Shown here: one piece after another, positions 1 to 13,923 of the stretch
Numbering within the stretch: position 1 is the stretch's first letter
Layout: every line of letters starts with the position of its first letter
DNA from: Muscardinus avellanarius
Taxonomy: Eukaryota; Chordata; Mammalia; Rodentia; Gliridae
DNA length: 64,000 nucleotides
Reading direction: 5' to 3'
Assembly (NCBI GenBank): GCA_963383645.1
Contig: OY726562.1
Coordinates: 1,865,001-1,929,000, forward strand
Notes under the pieces: model-generated
Database searches by the model: none
What the model was told of the DNA's origin: nothing
What the model saw: only the letters and a program-made list of their open reading frames with translations
Translations under genes and position numbers: made by a program

Positions 1-123
1 AAGGGGGTGAAGAATGTAGGCAAATGTATGAGTGGGGAATTGTCGTATAGGTTCTATAGGTGGTTAAAAGTTGTGTAGTCATTAGGAATATGATTGTGTA
101 TTGGAGGTGACACAAAGTGTCTG

Positions 124-126
<3 letters not shown>

Positions 127-171
<45 letters not shown>
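127..171. repeat. (GT)n microsatellite
   Basis: About 22 uninterrupted GT units, directly upstream of an antisense 7SL-type SINE half. Confidence 0.97.
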
Positions 172-173
<2 letters not shown>

Positions 174-174
174 A

Positions 175-283
175 TTTTGTTTAAGACAGGGTCTTGTTAT
201 TATTCCTAGGCTGGATTCAAACTCCTGGGCTCAAGTCGCCTGTCTCAGCCAGGATGACAGACTTATGCCATGACACCCATGTC
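175..283 (-). mobile_element. SINE, B1/7SL-like half, antisense
   Basis: Reads as the complement of an A-rich end followed by the conserved 7SL-derived left arm (TTTAAGACAGGGTCTTG, then CTCCTGGGCTCAAG, then TGTCTCAGCC). Diverged; no ID half visible. Confidence 0.7.
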
Positions 284-607
284 TGAAAGATTCTTATTAG
301 AATCTTATTATTAGATTCTTACTCTTATTCTATTACTTTAATTTTTACTTTTAATATATTATGAACATTTTCCTACTTATTGAAGTATTAAGGGAAAGTC
401 GTTCACCATCAATTAGGAAGGTACATCTAAGTTATTCAGGTGGACATTGGTTAAAGTTTTCCTGTTCATGAGCCTGCTCCAGCAGTCACTACTGGACTAG
501 AGGTGGGTCAGGAGATGACACTGACTCTTGATGTGCTGGCTCTTTTTTTGTTTAAGTTATGCTGCCTATCTAGTGTTATCAGAATAATCCTTTGTCAGTA
601 ATATGGT

Positions 608-671
608 CTTTTTTTATGGTAGTGGGGATGGAACCCAGTGTCTCTGACACACAAGCTAGAGCTCTGCTAGG
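608..671 (-). mobile_element. ID-like SINE fragment, antisense
   Basis: Complement of a tRNA-Ala-derived ID body: GGGGATGGAACCCAG followed by a degraded A-box region (AGAGCTCTGCTAG). Confidence 0.7.
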
Positions 672-1945
672 TAATTTATTAAACTTGAAAGTAATCAGAG
701 CTTAAAATTTCAGGTTAGAAAGTAACACTTCCCATTACTATTGTTTTTAAATTTTCCTTTTATGGCAGATTTTTTATAAGTCATGCCATATTCACTGCAT
801 TAGTTGAAAATGAGATTTTATATTAAGTAATGAAGCAAAACCTTCTTGAAATATTCAGAACTCTTAGGAGAAATTTATTACTTTTGGCTGCCCAACAGTA
901 ATATATTGTTTGAAAGAAAAAATTAAAATAATGCTTTAACACAGACACATGAAATATATTTTTCCTTTTAGTACGTGAAAATGAAGTTTGATTCCCCTTA
1001 AACTATATTGACTTTTATTATATGTTTTTAAAAACTGCTAGCACAAAGTCCACCAAACACCCAAACTAAAATTCTTATATTAATAAATTTAATTTGGGAG
1101 TTTGTATTATATAGAGAAATGACGTGAAAGTTAACATGAAATAAAAGTCTGTTTAAACACCACCCTTCAGTAGGTTTTTTTCTAGTAAGAGCAGATACTT
1201 CTTAACTTAGTTTCAGAAAGTCCTGCTGTGTGAGAAGGGAGGGAAGGCCTGGTCCAGGTCCTCACCTGCTCCTGCAGTGGTGGGAGCTGCCCCGTCCCGT
1301 CCTCCCATCACACACGGTTCTGTCTGTATCCGAGTGGTCTTCAGCAGGTTGGGGAGGTCCGCTTTCCTAGTGCTCATCTCTGAATGTCAATGGGAAGACA
1401 TTTCAGGAGTTTGCTCATCACTGGGAGAAGTCCTTGATCTCTTGTGGCCAGACGTTAGCTTACAGGCTTTGATGTCAGTACTGCTACCTTTATGTGATTT
1501 TCTGAATCTTTTTAAGATACTCAGCTTTATAGTATTTTCTTTTTACAAATTCTCATGGTAGAATTGACGTACAAAATCTGTTAGAATGAAACTTAATTTT
1601 AGGTGATAACTTAATGCCCCAGCATCCCTGGCCTTCGCGTGTAGTGCTCTCACTTGAAGTGCTCCCCCTGTGCTTCACAGGCACGCTCCAGGGAGCACAG
1701 AGGTGTCAGGAGGTCAGGAAGCAGGAGAGGCCAGCCCTGCAGCCCCCTGCCCTCCTGCTGCAGCCCACTGCCCTCCTGCAGCCCGCAGCCATCTGTGCCG
1801 TATTGGGTTCTCTGTTCTGGTGTTAGTTTATATGCTGGGTGCTTAGTCAACACATTTATAAAACTCAGTTTGCTTCTCATACGTTTTCATCTCATGATGA
1901 TAAGTTACAGTCTGTGAGTCTCAATATTTGAATTTTGTTCATTTA

Positions 1946-2163
1946 GCTGGGCTTTGTGGCACACACTTATAATCCCAGTACTAGGAGGCTAAGACAGGAA
2001 GATCATAGGTTCTTGGCCAGCCTCAGCTACTTAGGTCCCCTGCAACTTAGTGAGACCCTGCTTCGAAATAAAAATAAAAAATAGGGCTGGAGGTGCCCTG
2101 CTTTTATAGCTCAGAGGTAGAATGCCCTGGGTTCAATCCCCAATACCACACATGAAAAAAAAA
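1946..2163 (+). mobile_element. Dimeric B1-ID SINE
   Basis: Left half GCTGGGCTTTGTGGCACAC...; right half begins TAGGGCTGGAGG and ends GGGTTCAATCCCCAATACC plus A tail. An older, diverged copy, with a short insertion in the right half. Confidence 0.88.
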
Positions 2164-2283
2164 GTTCATTGAATTTTTCCAGGCTCTTACTCCAAGTGAT
2201 AGATTCTTCAGTCCTTTATCAGAGGTTACTTTGTTTGAATAACTTGTCATTATTCTTTCTGTTCTTTCTACCTCCTTATATAG

Positions 2284-2440
2284 AGATTGCTTGTGGAAGT
2301 TTTTTTTCCCACCTGATTATCAAATTCTGAAAGTTTCTGAAGTTGCACAGCCTGGAAGACCAAGACAGATTCTTGCTTTTGAACTACGAATGAATATTAT
2401 TGCAGATGCTACAATTGACTTACTGTTTACCAAAAATAGG
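2284..2440 (+). CDS. BLTP1: BLTP1 window exon 1
   Basis: 157 nt. It opens with the last base of an Arg codon (acceptor TATATAG), then reads DCLWKFFFPPDYQ and ends ...LLFTKNR at AGG|GTAATT, phase 0. It is part of the N-terminal beta-groove rod, about 350 residues from the protein start. The upstream intron (1-2283) holds a GT repeat, an antisense SINE, an ID fragment and one sense SINE. The following intron (2441-2807) holds nothing I recognise. Confidence 0.95.
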
Positions 2441-5400
2441 GTAATTATTATACTAATAGAGTAGAAAATAATGCTTAACATTTGACTTATTTTCTAAAGT
2501 GTTTTTAGTAGTTCAATGCTTTGACTTATTTCTGTGATCTTCTCATGCCCTCAAATAATTATATATGTTACTTTCATATATTATTGCATACCAAATACTA
2601 GAAAAAATTAGTAATAATAGGTCTTTCTGCTAATTTTGCCTCATTTTTTTCTTTTCTATCTGGCTGAATTGGTATAAATTTGAACTTGTAAGAGCTTTTA
2701 ATACCTATTGCCTGTCATTGATAGTAAGTTCTGTGATGTAACTTAAGCAGGAAGGATGGTGGGAGTATAGTTGCAAGTCGTTTACATGAGTTCGTTTGTT
2801 TTGACAGGAAACAAATGCTGTGCATGTGAATGTAGGAGCTGGATCATACTTAGAAATTAATATTCCAATGACAGTTGAGGAGAATGGTAAGCTGAGATTA
2901 CAGTTTTGTTTTAAATGGTTAGAGAAATGATTTATGTATAAAAATAGTTGGTTAAACCTTTTAGATTTATGTTAATGAGTTTTTTAATCTTTAGCATTTT
3001 GATTTTTTTAATTTGGATTAGTTTTTTTAATGATAAAAACATACAATTGTATATAATTTATAAGGGGTACCAAACAGTGTTTTGATATGAACATACAGTG
3101 CATAATGTTCAAATCAGGGTAAACCTATATGTCTGTCCAAACACTTACCATTTCTTTATTGTAAAAGCATTTGAAATCCTTTTGTCTGTGTTGTTGACAT
3201 TGTGGTACATTATCATTACCTGTCATCACCCTCCGGGATGGCAGCGCAGCAGAGCTTCTTACGCTTGCCTCTGGAATCCAGCACTCACTAGTCGCCCTCT
3301 CCCATCCTGGTCTTTCTTCTTCTCATAGCCGCTGGCAACGACCCAATCCTCGATCCTCAGCTTCTACGAGATCAGCTGCGTTGGGACTCCACACGGGGGA
3401 GATTTGTGTTCATGTCTTTCTTTGCTTGACTTATTTCACTTAACACAATGACCTCTCGTTTCAACCACTTGTTGCAAATACTCCTGTTTATGGCCAAATA
3501 CTGTATATAGACGTTGCGTGTTTATGCCATATTTTCTTTGCCCATTCATCAATAAATGGGCATTTAGATTATTTCCATTTCTTGACTCTTGTGAATTGTG
3601 TTGCAGTTCACAAGAGCACAGATGTCTCTTCTACATACTGATTTAGCTTCCATTGGATATGTACCCAGTAGTGGGATTACTGGATGATATTGTAGTTTCT
3701 TTTAATATTTTGAGGAACCACTATACTCTTATCCATAAAACCTGGTGTATTCCTACCAGCAGGTGTAGGGAATATTTTGATATGCCTATAGTTATTAGGT
3801 TATCACATAATTAAATCATTTGAGCACCTAAAGAGAAGGGAACAGTTTTCTAATCAAGTTAGGTCTTTAATTCTGTGCTTTTTTTGTAACCTGTAGCTCT
3901 CAGTAGGACCAAGTGTAACGTGTTCCGTGTATGTTCTTCCCATTAGGCTAGTGCCATGAGAGTGGGTGCTGTCTGTTTTTCACTCTTGTATCCCTAGTGC
4001 TGAACTCAGTACCTGGCATATGGATATAATTGATTGGATGACTAATAGGCTTTACTTTAGGTTATAGCATTAGTATATTTTGTCATGGAGTAAGTTGAGT
4101 ATATCTAACAGCATAAGCTTGAGAAAGAAAGCATTTCATGTTTAAAATATTAAGTAATTCTTGCATAGCTAGAGTTTGATCTGAGCTGAAACATCCAAGT
4201 TTACTATGCACTTGGAATGTGGGCACTGACAAGTTAATTAGTAACAAGACTGAGTGCTTCTCATTAGCACTATCAGATTATTACATAGATGTCATCATTT
4301 TGCCTTCTTGCTCTCATTCTCTTAGTACATCTGTAATTGAGAATCCTTGAAATGAAATGATGGGCTTTTCATTCACTTGCTGAGAGTAGACTAGCAGCTT
4401 ACCATCGTCGCTAAAGCACTAGTAGACGTGTGCCTGTTGCCGGTGCCCTTAGCTTTTGATCCCCCTTAGCCCTCCTGCCCACTTACTTTGGTGGGCTGTA
4501 TGCAGAGCATAGCAGAGGGTCGACTAAGCACTCGGGTCCAGACTGTGACTGAGAACGACATCATGCGTCTCTTCACAAGACTTGGGCTGTGGTAGTGATG
4601 CACTGAATATCGTGTAGGTATTTTGAAAAGGACAGTCAGCCGAGTCTTGAGATGGCGGAGGCTCTGCTGGAGCGGCTGGTTCTGAGGAGGCTGCTCGCAT
4701 GGAGGTCTCTCAGCAGGCGCTTACTGTGGCTGTGTGACGGGGAAGAAGGAGTTGGGGCTCACAGAATTGTTACTGGTCCAACAAGGGAGGTATCTGCCTT
4801 TCTTAAGCTGATGATGTGCATAAAAATTATCTATTTGTACACTTAGACTGTGGAAAAATGTGCAAATACTGGCACACAGTAAAGGAGACCACCTGAGGAC
4901 TGAGGGCGGCCTGAGACCAGTTAGGTGGCTGGGAAGATGGTTCTTCCACATGATTGCCCGGAGGGAAAATGATGGTCTCAGAGAAGAGCAGTGTAACGCG
5001 GCTCCAAGCGAGAAAATCTCAGGTGTTCATTAGGTTCAGCGATGGTGAGCGGGAAGGAGAAGGGAAAAGGCCTGGGGCAGGGTGCCTGCGAATCCAGCTG
5101 TAGGGGGAGACCTAGGCTTAGTGCTCCCAGACAGGGACCCTGCAAAAGGAGTTTTTCTGCTTTTGTTGAGAATGGGCTTGTTATTGGGAAATTGTTGTTG
5201 CACGAGAAAGAGCTATTGTTTAGGAACTATTATTAAGGGGCAATTTGGACCCTGGAATCGGTAGAAGAAAAAACATGGGAGTTGTAAATGGCTGAAAACT
5301 GTTTAAAGGATAGACGTGTTTAGTCCCCTTTATATCCATGAATTAAATCAACTGAGAGTTTAAAATATTAGAAAAGTACTGTGTCTGTTCCGAACACATG

Positions 5401-8400
5401 CAGACTTTTCTTGTCATTCCCTAGACAATATAGTGTAATCGTTTACATGTATTTACATTGCATTAGGTATTAGTACAATGGAGATAAAATACACAGGAGG
5501 CATGTGTAGATAATATGCAAGTGCTGTACCATTGTATATAGGGTGGGAGCATCTTCCAGTGTTGGTATCACTGGGGTGTGTGTATTGGAACCAGTTCCCC
5601 ACCGCTAGTGAGACGACTGTAGTTTTGCACTGTAGGCAAAATGAAGTCAGACATTACATGGAGATGGAGTTCCTCCCGTCTACAACGAGCAGGACCCTGT
5701 TACGTTAGGAGCTCCTGTCATTGAGGGGGCATGTAGTGCCTGATCACCACTTCTAGAGATTTCTTCTTTGGGGGTATTAGGAGTTGGTTCCAGTCTAAAG
5801 TTGTTAATTGCACAATTTCTCTCTCCGGTTCTTAACTTTTATGCTTTTATTTATTAGGCTATACCCCTGCAATTAAAGGACAGCTGTTACATGTGGATGC
5901 TACCACCAGCATGCAATATCGGGCCCTTTTAGAAGCAGAAATGCTAGCGGTGAGTCTAAAGGATGCGATGATAGGTATATTTGTATGAACTATGGATTTA
6001 ATTTTGAGTTTTTGATATAAAATTTAAATAACTGGGTAACTATAAAGCATCTTCTTATTCAAGAATTGCCACGTGCTCTTGTCCCAGCATCTGTGGGAAA
6101 GAAGCAGATCCCGGTGCTGTGGATTCTCCTTGGCACATGTCTGTTGCTGTGCCGAGGCGGGGGAGGGGGTGTTGTGTGCGTTGGGCAGGGGTGAATAGAA
6201 GGCAGTGGAGAGTGAAAAGTCATTAGAATATTTTAGGCAATTTGTGACTGCAATAAATTTCTCCTAAAGTCCAAATGAGGTGATTTTTTTCACAACGTGT
6301 TTTGTAGCCCCAGTAGATTTTTCTTTCTTAGGATTTAAATAATGTCATTATTCCCTGTGCCTTTAACTTGATGAATAAGGCAAAGGAAACACCCAGAAGT
6401 AATGTGGAATGCCCATGAGTGAAACGTTAGCGTGGGAGCTGCCAACCAGGGATGGCCCAGGACAGGGACAGCCCAAGGGAGCGCTCTGCAGAGCAGCTGG
6501 TGTCTCAGACTCGCTGTGAGGAGGTGCCCGAAGGCCTTCCGTTACTTGTCTCGAAGAGGCACCTTCCACAGACATGCGTAAGTTAGAGGAGAGCTTTGTA
6601 GTTATCGAGACTTTATCAGATACCGTAGACATATATTAAACTTGTGTGTTCAGCTTTTTTTTCTTCTTTTTTCTGGTACTGGGGATTGAACCCAGAGGCA
6701 TTCTTCCTCTAGTCTGCATCCCCAGGCCTATTTTTTATTCTTTATTTTGTATCAGGGCCTCACTAACTGCTGAAGCTAGCTGCAAATCTGTGGTCCTCTT
6801 GTCTCAGCCTCCCAAGTACTGGGATTGCAAGCGTGTGCCATCGCGCCCAGCCCTGAGTCTTTGGACCACATCATCATTTCATTCATCAAGGTGCCTGATG
6901 TGGTCAGAAGTACTGATCTTCATCCACACTGTTAAACCTCCAGCTCAGTAGGACAGCAGTGTCCGCCAGCATGTGCGTCCACCTCGCGCTGCCTGTGCCA
7001 CCCGCGTTTCCAGCCCTCACACCCTGCTTAACATTTGCTTTGCAGTTTCACATCAACGCCAGTTACCCGCGTGTGTGGAACATGCCTCAGACCTGGCAGT
7101 GTGAGCTAGAGGTTTACAAGGCTACCTACCACTTCATCTTTGCACAGAAGAACTTTTTCACAGGTATTTCCTAGTAAATATTGTGAAATTTATCACAGTG
7201 AACTTGTTTATATTCAGGAAGTTTTGCTAAATTCAATATGAGGTTTCAATGGCACAATTCTTTCTTTTACAATTTGGTTTAGGCTGAGAAAATAGAAAGG
7301 AAAATTTAAATACAGATGTCATGTGTTCTCTTCTAACCCAAATAAAAAAAATATCACTTGAGCTTAGAAGAAAATGAACTCCGTTGGGCCGGTGCTCAGT
7401 CTGGGGGTGAAATAGAAGTAGCGGTTATTGAACTGTCTGTAAAGCTTAGCCTCACAGTCGGTCCGGCCGGCCAGGGCCGGTGGCCCCTGGGAACACACAG
7501 TGTGTTGGCTGCCTGCTCCATCTCTGTCCAGCCGCCAGTTGTCAATTTTGAGCATCTCGTCTGGCTGAGCACTAGGAGGTGAATGGGCTGTGGAGGTGTC
7601 TAATGTGCCCAGGCGACCCTGTCCTGACAGTGCTTACCACCGGCATGGTGTTGGCTAAATTACTTCACTGCCTAAACTCCACTTCCCTTAATTGTGAAAT
7701 AGGAATAAACATTTCTACCCTAATTGTTCGATTGCTGCAGTTTTTGCTTTTTAGAATGCCTTTTATTGCAATATGTTCAAGCATAAGTCTCTCCTGTATT
7801 TGTCTCTTTGACCAGGAGCCTTATAACTTGGGGGGATTAGACAGAACAATTTTGCTTTCCTTGAATTATATGCTATTTCTCCAAGCGCTGCATAAATGTT
7901 CCAGTAAAAGAACTTTTGAGAGTTCCTGTTTAGAAGTTAAACTTTTGCTAGTGAGGTAGAACACTGAGTAAATACCTCACTTCCAATTTATGAAAAAGTA
8001 ATAGCTAAAGCTTATAATGTGTATTGGATGTTTGGCTTTGGCCTAAGAGCTTACGCATGTCAAATGGTCGGCCCCTCATGAAAGCTCTCAGGTCCATTTT
8101 ATTCTTAGCCTCCTTCAGAGGTGCGGGAAAGGATGGAGAGGTGAAGCAGATTGTGGAGGTCGTAGGAGTAAGCTGGTCGAGCTAGGGTTCCAACTCAAAT
8201 AGTCAGGCTCAGGAATCTCTTCTGTTACCTCGCCTTGACCTCAGCCCTTTCCCTGTTGTTTAAGGTTCTGTAGTTTTTTGTTTTTGACTTTGTGAATCTA
8301 TTAAAATAGATTTCTATTTTTAAGTATTTAACCCTTCACATGATTTTTCCTTTAGATAATTCGCATCTCCAGACTCTGAGTGGTGCTAAAATAAAATGCT

Positions 8401-11400
8401 AGAGTAAATTCTTCAAAATTAAACAATGTTAGTTTGTAGCAGCACTTGATTTTAGATTGAGTATTGTATTACTTTTACATATCCAAGTACAAGTGCCCTA
8501 AATTATAGCAGAATTTTCCTGAATTATTTTTTTCTGTTATTCTTAATTTTCATGCTTTACCTATGAAATTCACTCTTGTGGTTATTTTTTCCTAAATTAA
8601 TCGAGAGAAATTTAAGTGTCCAGAAAGGACACTTACCAAGATACACAGCATCACTATGAAGTTTCATCTGTCACAGTCGCTGTGTTATATTGCTTTTGAG
8701 AGACGTACAGCATTAAAGATTACTCAAGTTCTTTTAACAGGTCTCCAAGAAGTGTCACTCTTAGGGAGAAGTGCTGGCCTCGTCTCGCCTCAGCATCCTT
8801 GCTCACTGTCTTCACTGCTCTCTCCACTGCAGAATTCTGCAGAGAAGCCTTTAGTCGGCTGCTCCGAGGACAGATCCCTCTGCAGCCATTCTTAGGCCAC
8901 TGTCTCTCAGTGACATGGAAGTCTCCTTCAGAGATTGGCCATAGGGTAGAGATAGCGCTCTGATGATATTACGTGGACCCTTGGTGAGAGGTGTAGGTAG
9001 AGACAGACTGAAGGTGCCTGTGGAAGTAATGAAGTTGCTGGAGATTTATGGGGTAGGGGGAAAAAACATAATGGTTCTGCAAAGCTGGAGTACTAAGTGA
9101 TATTTTGTGAGGTGTGTACCTAATAATTATAAAGCGAGCCATTGGTGGGTTTTTCAGATTAACATTTAACTTGTCACATTAATAACTTTTTAATTTTTTA
9201 TATAAATGAGTAAGAGTTGTCAAGAAAGTGCTTTCATTTAAGAGAACTGCATACTGAAATGGTTGTTGAGATTTCTAATAAAATACCATAATTTTTATCA
9301 GTAAATTTAAAAATCAGTAAAGATACTGTAAAAACCACATGATGTGGAAACCATATGTTATAGAATAATAAATTGAAAATTTAATTAAATTGCTAAGCAG
9401 ATTTATTAAAACAGAAATTGGCTAATACCTTAATAAAATTTCAAGTGTTATTAAGGAAAAATATATAGTCTCATCACTTAGTAAGATTTGTTAATATATA
9501 TTTTTTCACTTAGATTTGTTAAAATAAGAATTAGCAAATAACTTTAAAAACTGCGTTCAGTCCCCAAATCTATATATGCTCAATTCCTTATATAGATGGC
9601 ATACCCTCCCATCTGGGGTTCGTAATGGCTCTCTCTCGCATTATGCTCAATTCCTTATATAGATGGCATTCCCTCCCATCTGGGGTTCGCAATGGCTCTC
9701 TCTCGCATACCTTCAGTCATGTCTGGGTTGCGTATATAGTAGCTAGCATGGTAAGTGCCGTGTAAGCAGTCACACTGCATGCTTAGGGACAGGGATGAGG
9801 CAGCAGACAGCAGTGCCTGCTCAAGTGTCGTCCAGACGCGAGGTTCCTCGTATGGACTACTGGAGGTTGAACCAGGGCCCTCAGGTCAAGAAAGTACTAC
9901 CAGCCTGTGGCTGACAACCACAGGTGAGAGCCGTGGCTGTGGAGAGCTGGCTTTGGCTTTCAGAGCTGTCAGAGTTTACAGTCAGAGCTGTAACTATTGA
10001 CAGGCAGAAAAGGGAAGATGTTAATCAGGTACCATGCCTTCCGCAGGCCGACTCCCTCTTCTCCTGGTAAATATTCACAGTTCAGAGTTTTTACTCAGAC
10101 TGCCATGATGTCCAAAGGTAGAATGGTCCTGGGCTCAAGCCCCAGTGTTAACAAAACAAAAGAAGAAATAGGTTAAGATGTATTAAGCATACATTTCTCG
10201 TAGAAGTATTAACATTCATTTTTCTTGGAAGGAATTTTGTAACTTATAATAGCCTAAAAAAATTTCTCAGCTTTGACCTAGCAATTCCTCCTCCAAAATT
10301 TATAGTGATAAAGTAATTCAGAATATCTAAAACATCTTGCACAAAAAATACACATTGAAATATTATGGTATAAAAATTGGAGTCTAAGTAGTCAAGTATA
10401 AAAAATTCTAAAATATAAATCTCTTTAATATACTTAATGCAAAATTTATGTAAATGTATATAAATTAACACGGGAAATATTTTAGTACTAAGGCCATATG
10501 GAAAAACAATTAGAAAATGTGTCTACAGTTGGATTATTTGGGTAAATGAATATCAGGTGATTTCCTTTTTTTATTTTCTAAGATTTCTCCAAAGAAGTAA
10601 TATTTATATTAAGTGTATGAACTTTTTTATTTGGAACTGTAACTAGTAAGTAAATATCCATATATTTTCATCATTTAATGATATCTTAACCACTTTAAAA
10701 ATATTTAAGTATAAAGTTTTTTAGTTACAAAGGAAAACTTCATTTTGAGTGGGGTTATAATCTGTTTCACTTTTTGAATTTCAGTTAACTTTACATTTGT
10801 TCTCTATTCTTTTAGATTTAATTCAAGACTGGTCTAGTGATAGTGCTCCAGACATTTTTTCATTTGTTCCATATACGTGGAATTTTAAAATTATGTTTCA
10901 TCAATTTGAAATGATTTGGGCTGCTAATCAACACAATTGGATTGACTGTTCAACTAAACAACAGGAAAATGGTATGAAACTTTAAAAAATTAGGATAACT
11001 ATTTTTCTCATTAATATACATACCAACAAAGAAAATTAGTATTAGTTTTGTAATTTTAAGAGATACTAGACTTGATTTTTCTCCCCATTATCTTGTGAAA
11101 CTCTCAAGAGGACTACTTAAGAATTTATATTAGACAAAGCAGTTCTCTTACATTGAATTTTGTTTAAGCATATATTTAACCCAGTTTTTACATTTAACTT
11201 TTATTGCCATTAGAAGTAAATCGACTTTCTTTTTTTCTAGTGTATCTGGCGGCCTGTGGGGAAACACTTAACATCGATTTCTCTTTGCCTTTTACGGACT
11301 TTGTTCCAGCCACATGTAATACCAAATTCTCCCTAAGAGTACGTATAACTGGGTGCTTGTTTATCTCACAGGTGTATTAGTAAGTCTGAGTTCCCAAAGC

Positions 11401-13892
11401 CCATCCTGTTAGCTTCTTTCTGGTGTCATGGAGTTACGAAGGTTTCTTTGTGTAGTTACAGCCCCTAAGAAAGTGGCCAATTAAAAAAAAAGTCCTCTGA
11501 GTTGATTATGTTCTCGAGTACATCTGTGATCCCCATGAGTAATCTGTATGTTTTCTTGTGAACTCCTGAAGGCTCTATTATCTACTAATTTTCTGCTTCC
11601 TGTATTTGTTTGCTAATCGTAACGCTGCATTCAGGGAGTAATCACGAGCAGCTTTCCTCCTTATAGCTGAAAGGCAGCTCCTATGTACTTCTCCAAAGCC
11701 CACAGTGTTGCAGAATATCTAATTTTAGGATATGGGCAATCGATTAGTAATACTGCTAGATATGCTGTTAAAATAGCAGTAATAATAATAATAGGAGCTG
11801 CTAACACCTCTTAAACATCTTCCATGTGCCACACGCTCTTCTGAGTGCTCTATGTGTAGTGACTCACTTACTTCTTAGAACAGCCCTCATGATACAGTTG
11901 TTATCACCTGAGTTTGTAGATTTGAAAACTGAAGAGCAATCAGGTGTGGCGGCGCGTGCCTGTAGTCCTGGTACTTGGAGGACTGCAGGTTCAAGGCCAG
12001 CCTCAGTAATTGAGTGAGACCTGGCTTAAAAACTTAAAAACAAATAAAAAGAGGTGTAGCCTGGAGGTAGAATGTTTCTGGTTTCAGTCACCAGTAATCA
12101 AAAAAGAAAATGGAAGAACACAGTATGTGTAACTTGGCATGCGGCTAGTAAGATGCCAAGGCAGGCTTCGAACCCCGGGCCCTCAAAGGGAGGAAGTGAA
12201 CTGAGCACAGCTCTTTGCTGCTTTGCTTGCCAGTTTAGGAGAAAAGATGGAGAGCCCGAGAGGGAGAGTGCGTGTGTGCGTGTTCACGGGGATTGGACCT
12301 CAGGCAGCTTTCTATCTCTGAGCTATACCCCAGCCCCCACCTCCTTTGGAAACCAGGGCTCCTCGGTTACTTTGAATCTTACTATTGCTGAAGCTGGTCT
12401 CCACCCTTCAGTCCTCTTGTCTCAGCCTCCTAAGTACTAAGATGACAGGTGTGCACCACCTTGCCTGGCTCAGTTCAGAATGATTAAAACCCAGTTGAGG
12501 AAAAAAGACTCACATATCAAAGGAGATAATACTATCCAAAAAATTATGAAAATGCAGAACATGAACCACCTGAGCTTGGAGAGTTGTCTTCCCCTCAGCC
12601 TGAGTTTCAGGTACACTGTCATTGGTAGCCATGGAGGACAACCGTTTTGTGGAAGCTGTGTTGTTTCTTTTCCTAATTTTTTAAAATTTTCAATCAATTT
12701 AGTTTCAGTCAGTGTAAATTCTTATTCCATAATTTACCATTTAAAATTTACTTTTTGTATATTTGTTTTTACGTTGTCATAGATTGAGCTGTAAATAATG
12801 ACAATATATTTACATATTGATTTTATTACTCTGGTGTATTTTATACATATACATATATATACATTTCAGGGAGAAGACGTTGATCTTCATTTGTTTCTAC
12901 CAGATTGTCATCCTAGTAAATATTCATTATTTATGCTGGCAAAGAATTGCCACCCAAATAAAATGATTCATGATACTGGTATTCCTGCTGAGTGTCAAAG
13001 TGGTCAGAAAACAGTTAAGCCAAAATGGCGCAATATTACTCAAGAAAAGTGAGTACCTAAGATATTTGACCTAAGTATTTAGTGCTTCTGTGTAGAGAAG
13101 TTTATTTCAAATAATGACAGAGCTTAATTATATCTGCACACAGTTACAAGAGTATGTATCTGATCAGAGGCTTTGTTTTGTACTCCTCCTAGGGCTGGTT
13201 GGGTTGAATGCTGGACTGTCCCGAGTGTCACGCTTATAATTGATTATACGTGGCATCCAATTTATCCACAGAAAGCAGATGAACAGCTAAAACAGTCATG
13301 TAAGTCTTTTATGTAATTTGTATTTTGAAACAGCTGCTATTATGATTGGTAATCATTAAGGATATAAAAAAATTGGAACTGTATTTCTTCTAAAATAATT
13401 ATATAAATGTATAGTCTTTCAAATATTTTGGAATAATTATAGCTAGCCAACTTTTATTGAACACTTGCTGTGTATCATATACTGGGCCAAGCAGTTTCCT
13501 GGCTTCCTTGCCTCATCTAACCCTTGCCACAACTCTGTGAGGTAGATGTCTTCGTCACCATGCTTATCCCTGTATTGGAGTGGAAGAAGCATGCTCAGAG
13601 AAGGCAGCTTATTCCCCTCCCTTGCTCTGCTCTGCCCTGCCCTCCCCTCCCCTCCCCTCTCCTCTCAAATAAGTGGATGAAACGTGCGGCTCAGAATAGC
13701 CGGGCGTGGTGGTGCACGCTTGTAATCCCAGTACTTGGGAGGCTGAGATAGGAGGATTGCACAGGTTCGAAGTCAGCCTCATCTACTTAGGCTCTCAGCC
13801 ACTTATTGAGACTGTTTCCAAATAAAATATACAAAGTAGGTCTGGGATTGTAGCCTAGAGGTAGAAAGCCCTTGGGGCTCCATCCCTAGTAC

Positions 13893-13923
<31 letters not shown>

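Noticed and set aside
2090..2160. tRNA-like A/B boxes (GGTTCAATCC) in many places
   Set aside because: These are the ID halves of SINEs, which derive from tRNA-Ala; there is no cloverleaf with a proper acceptor stem, so no tRNA gene is called.
6646..6951. 101-codon + strand ORF
   Set aside because: It runs through an antisense SINE; similar Phe-rich or 'VVLGFLEALLP' frames recur at other SINE copies (29587, 39027, 42760, 45091) and are repeat artefacts.
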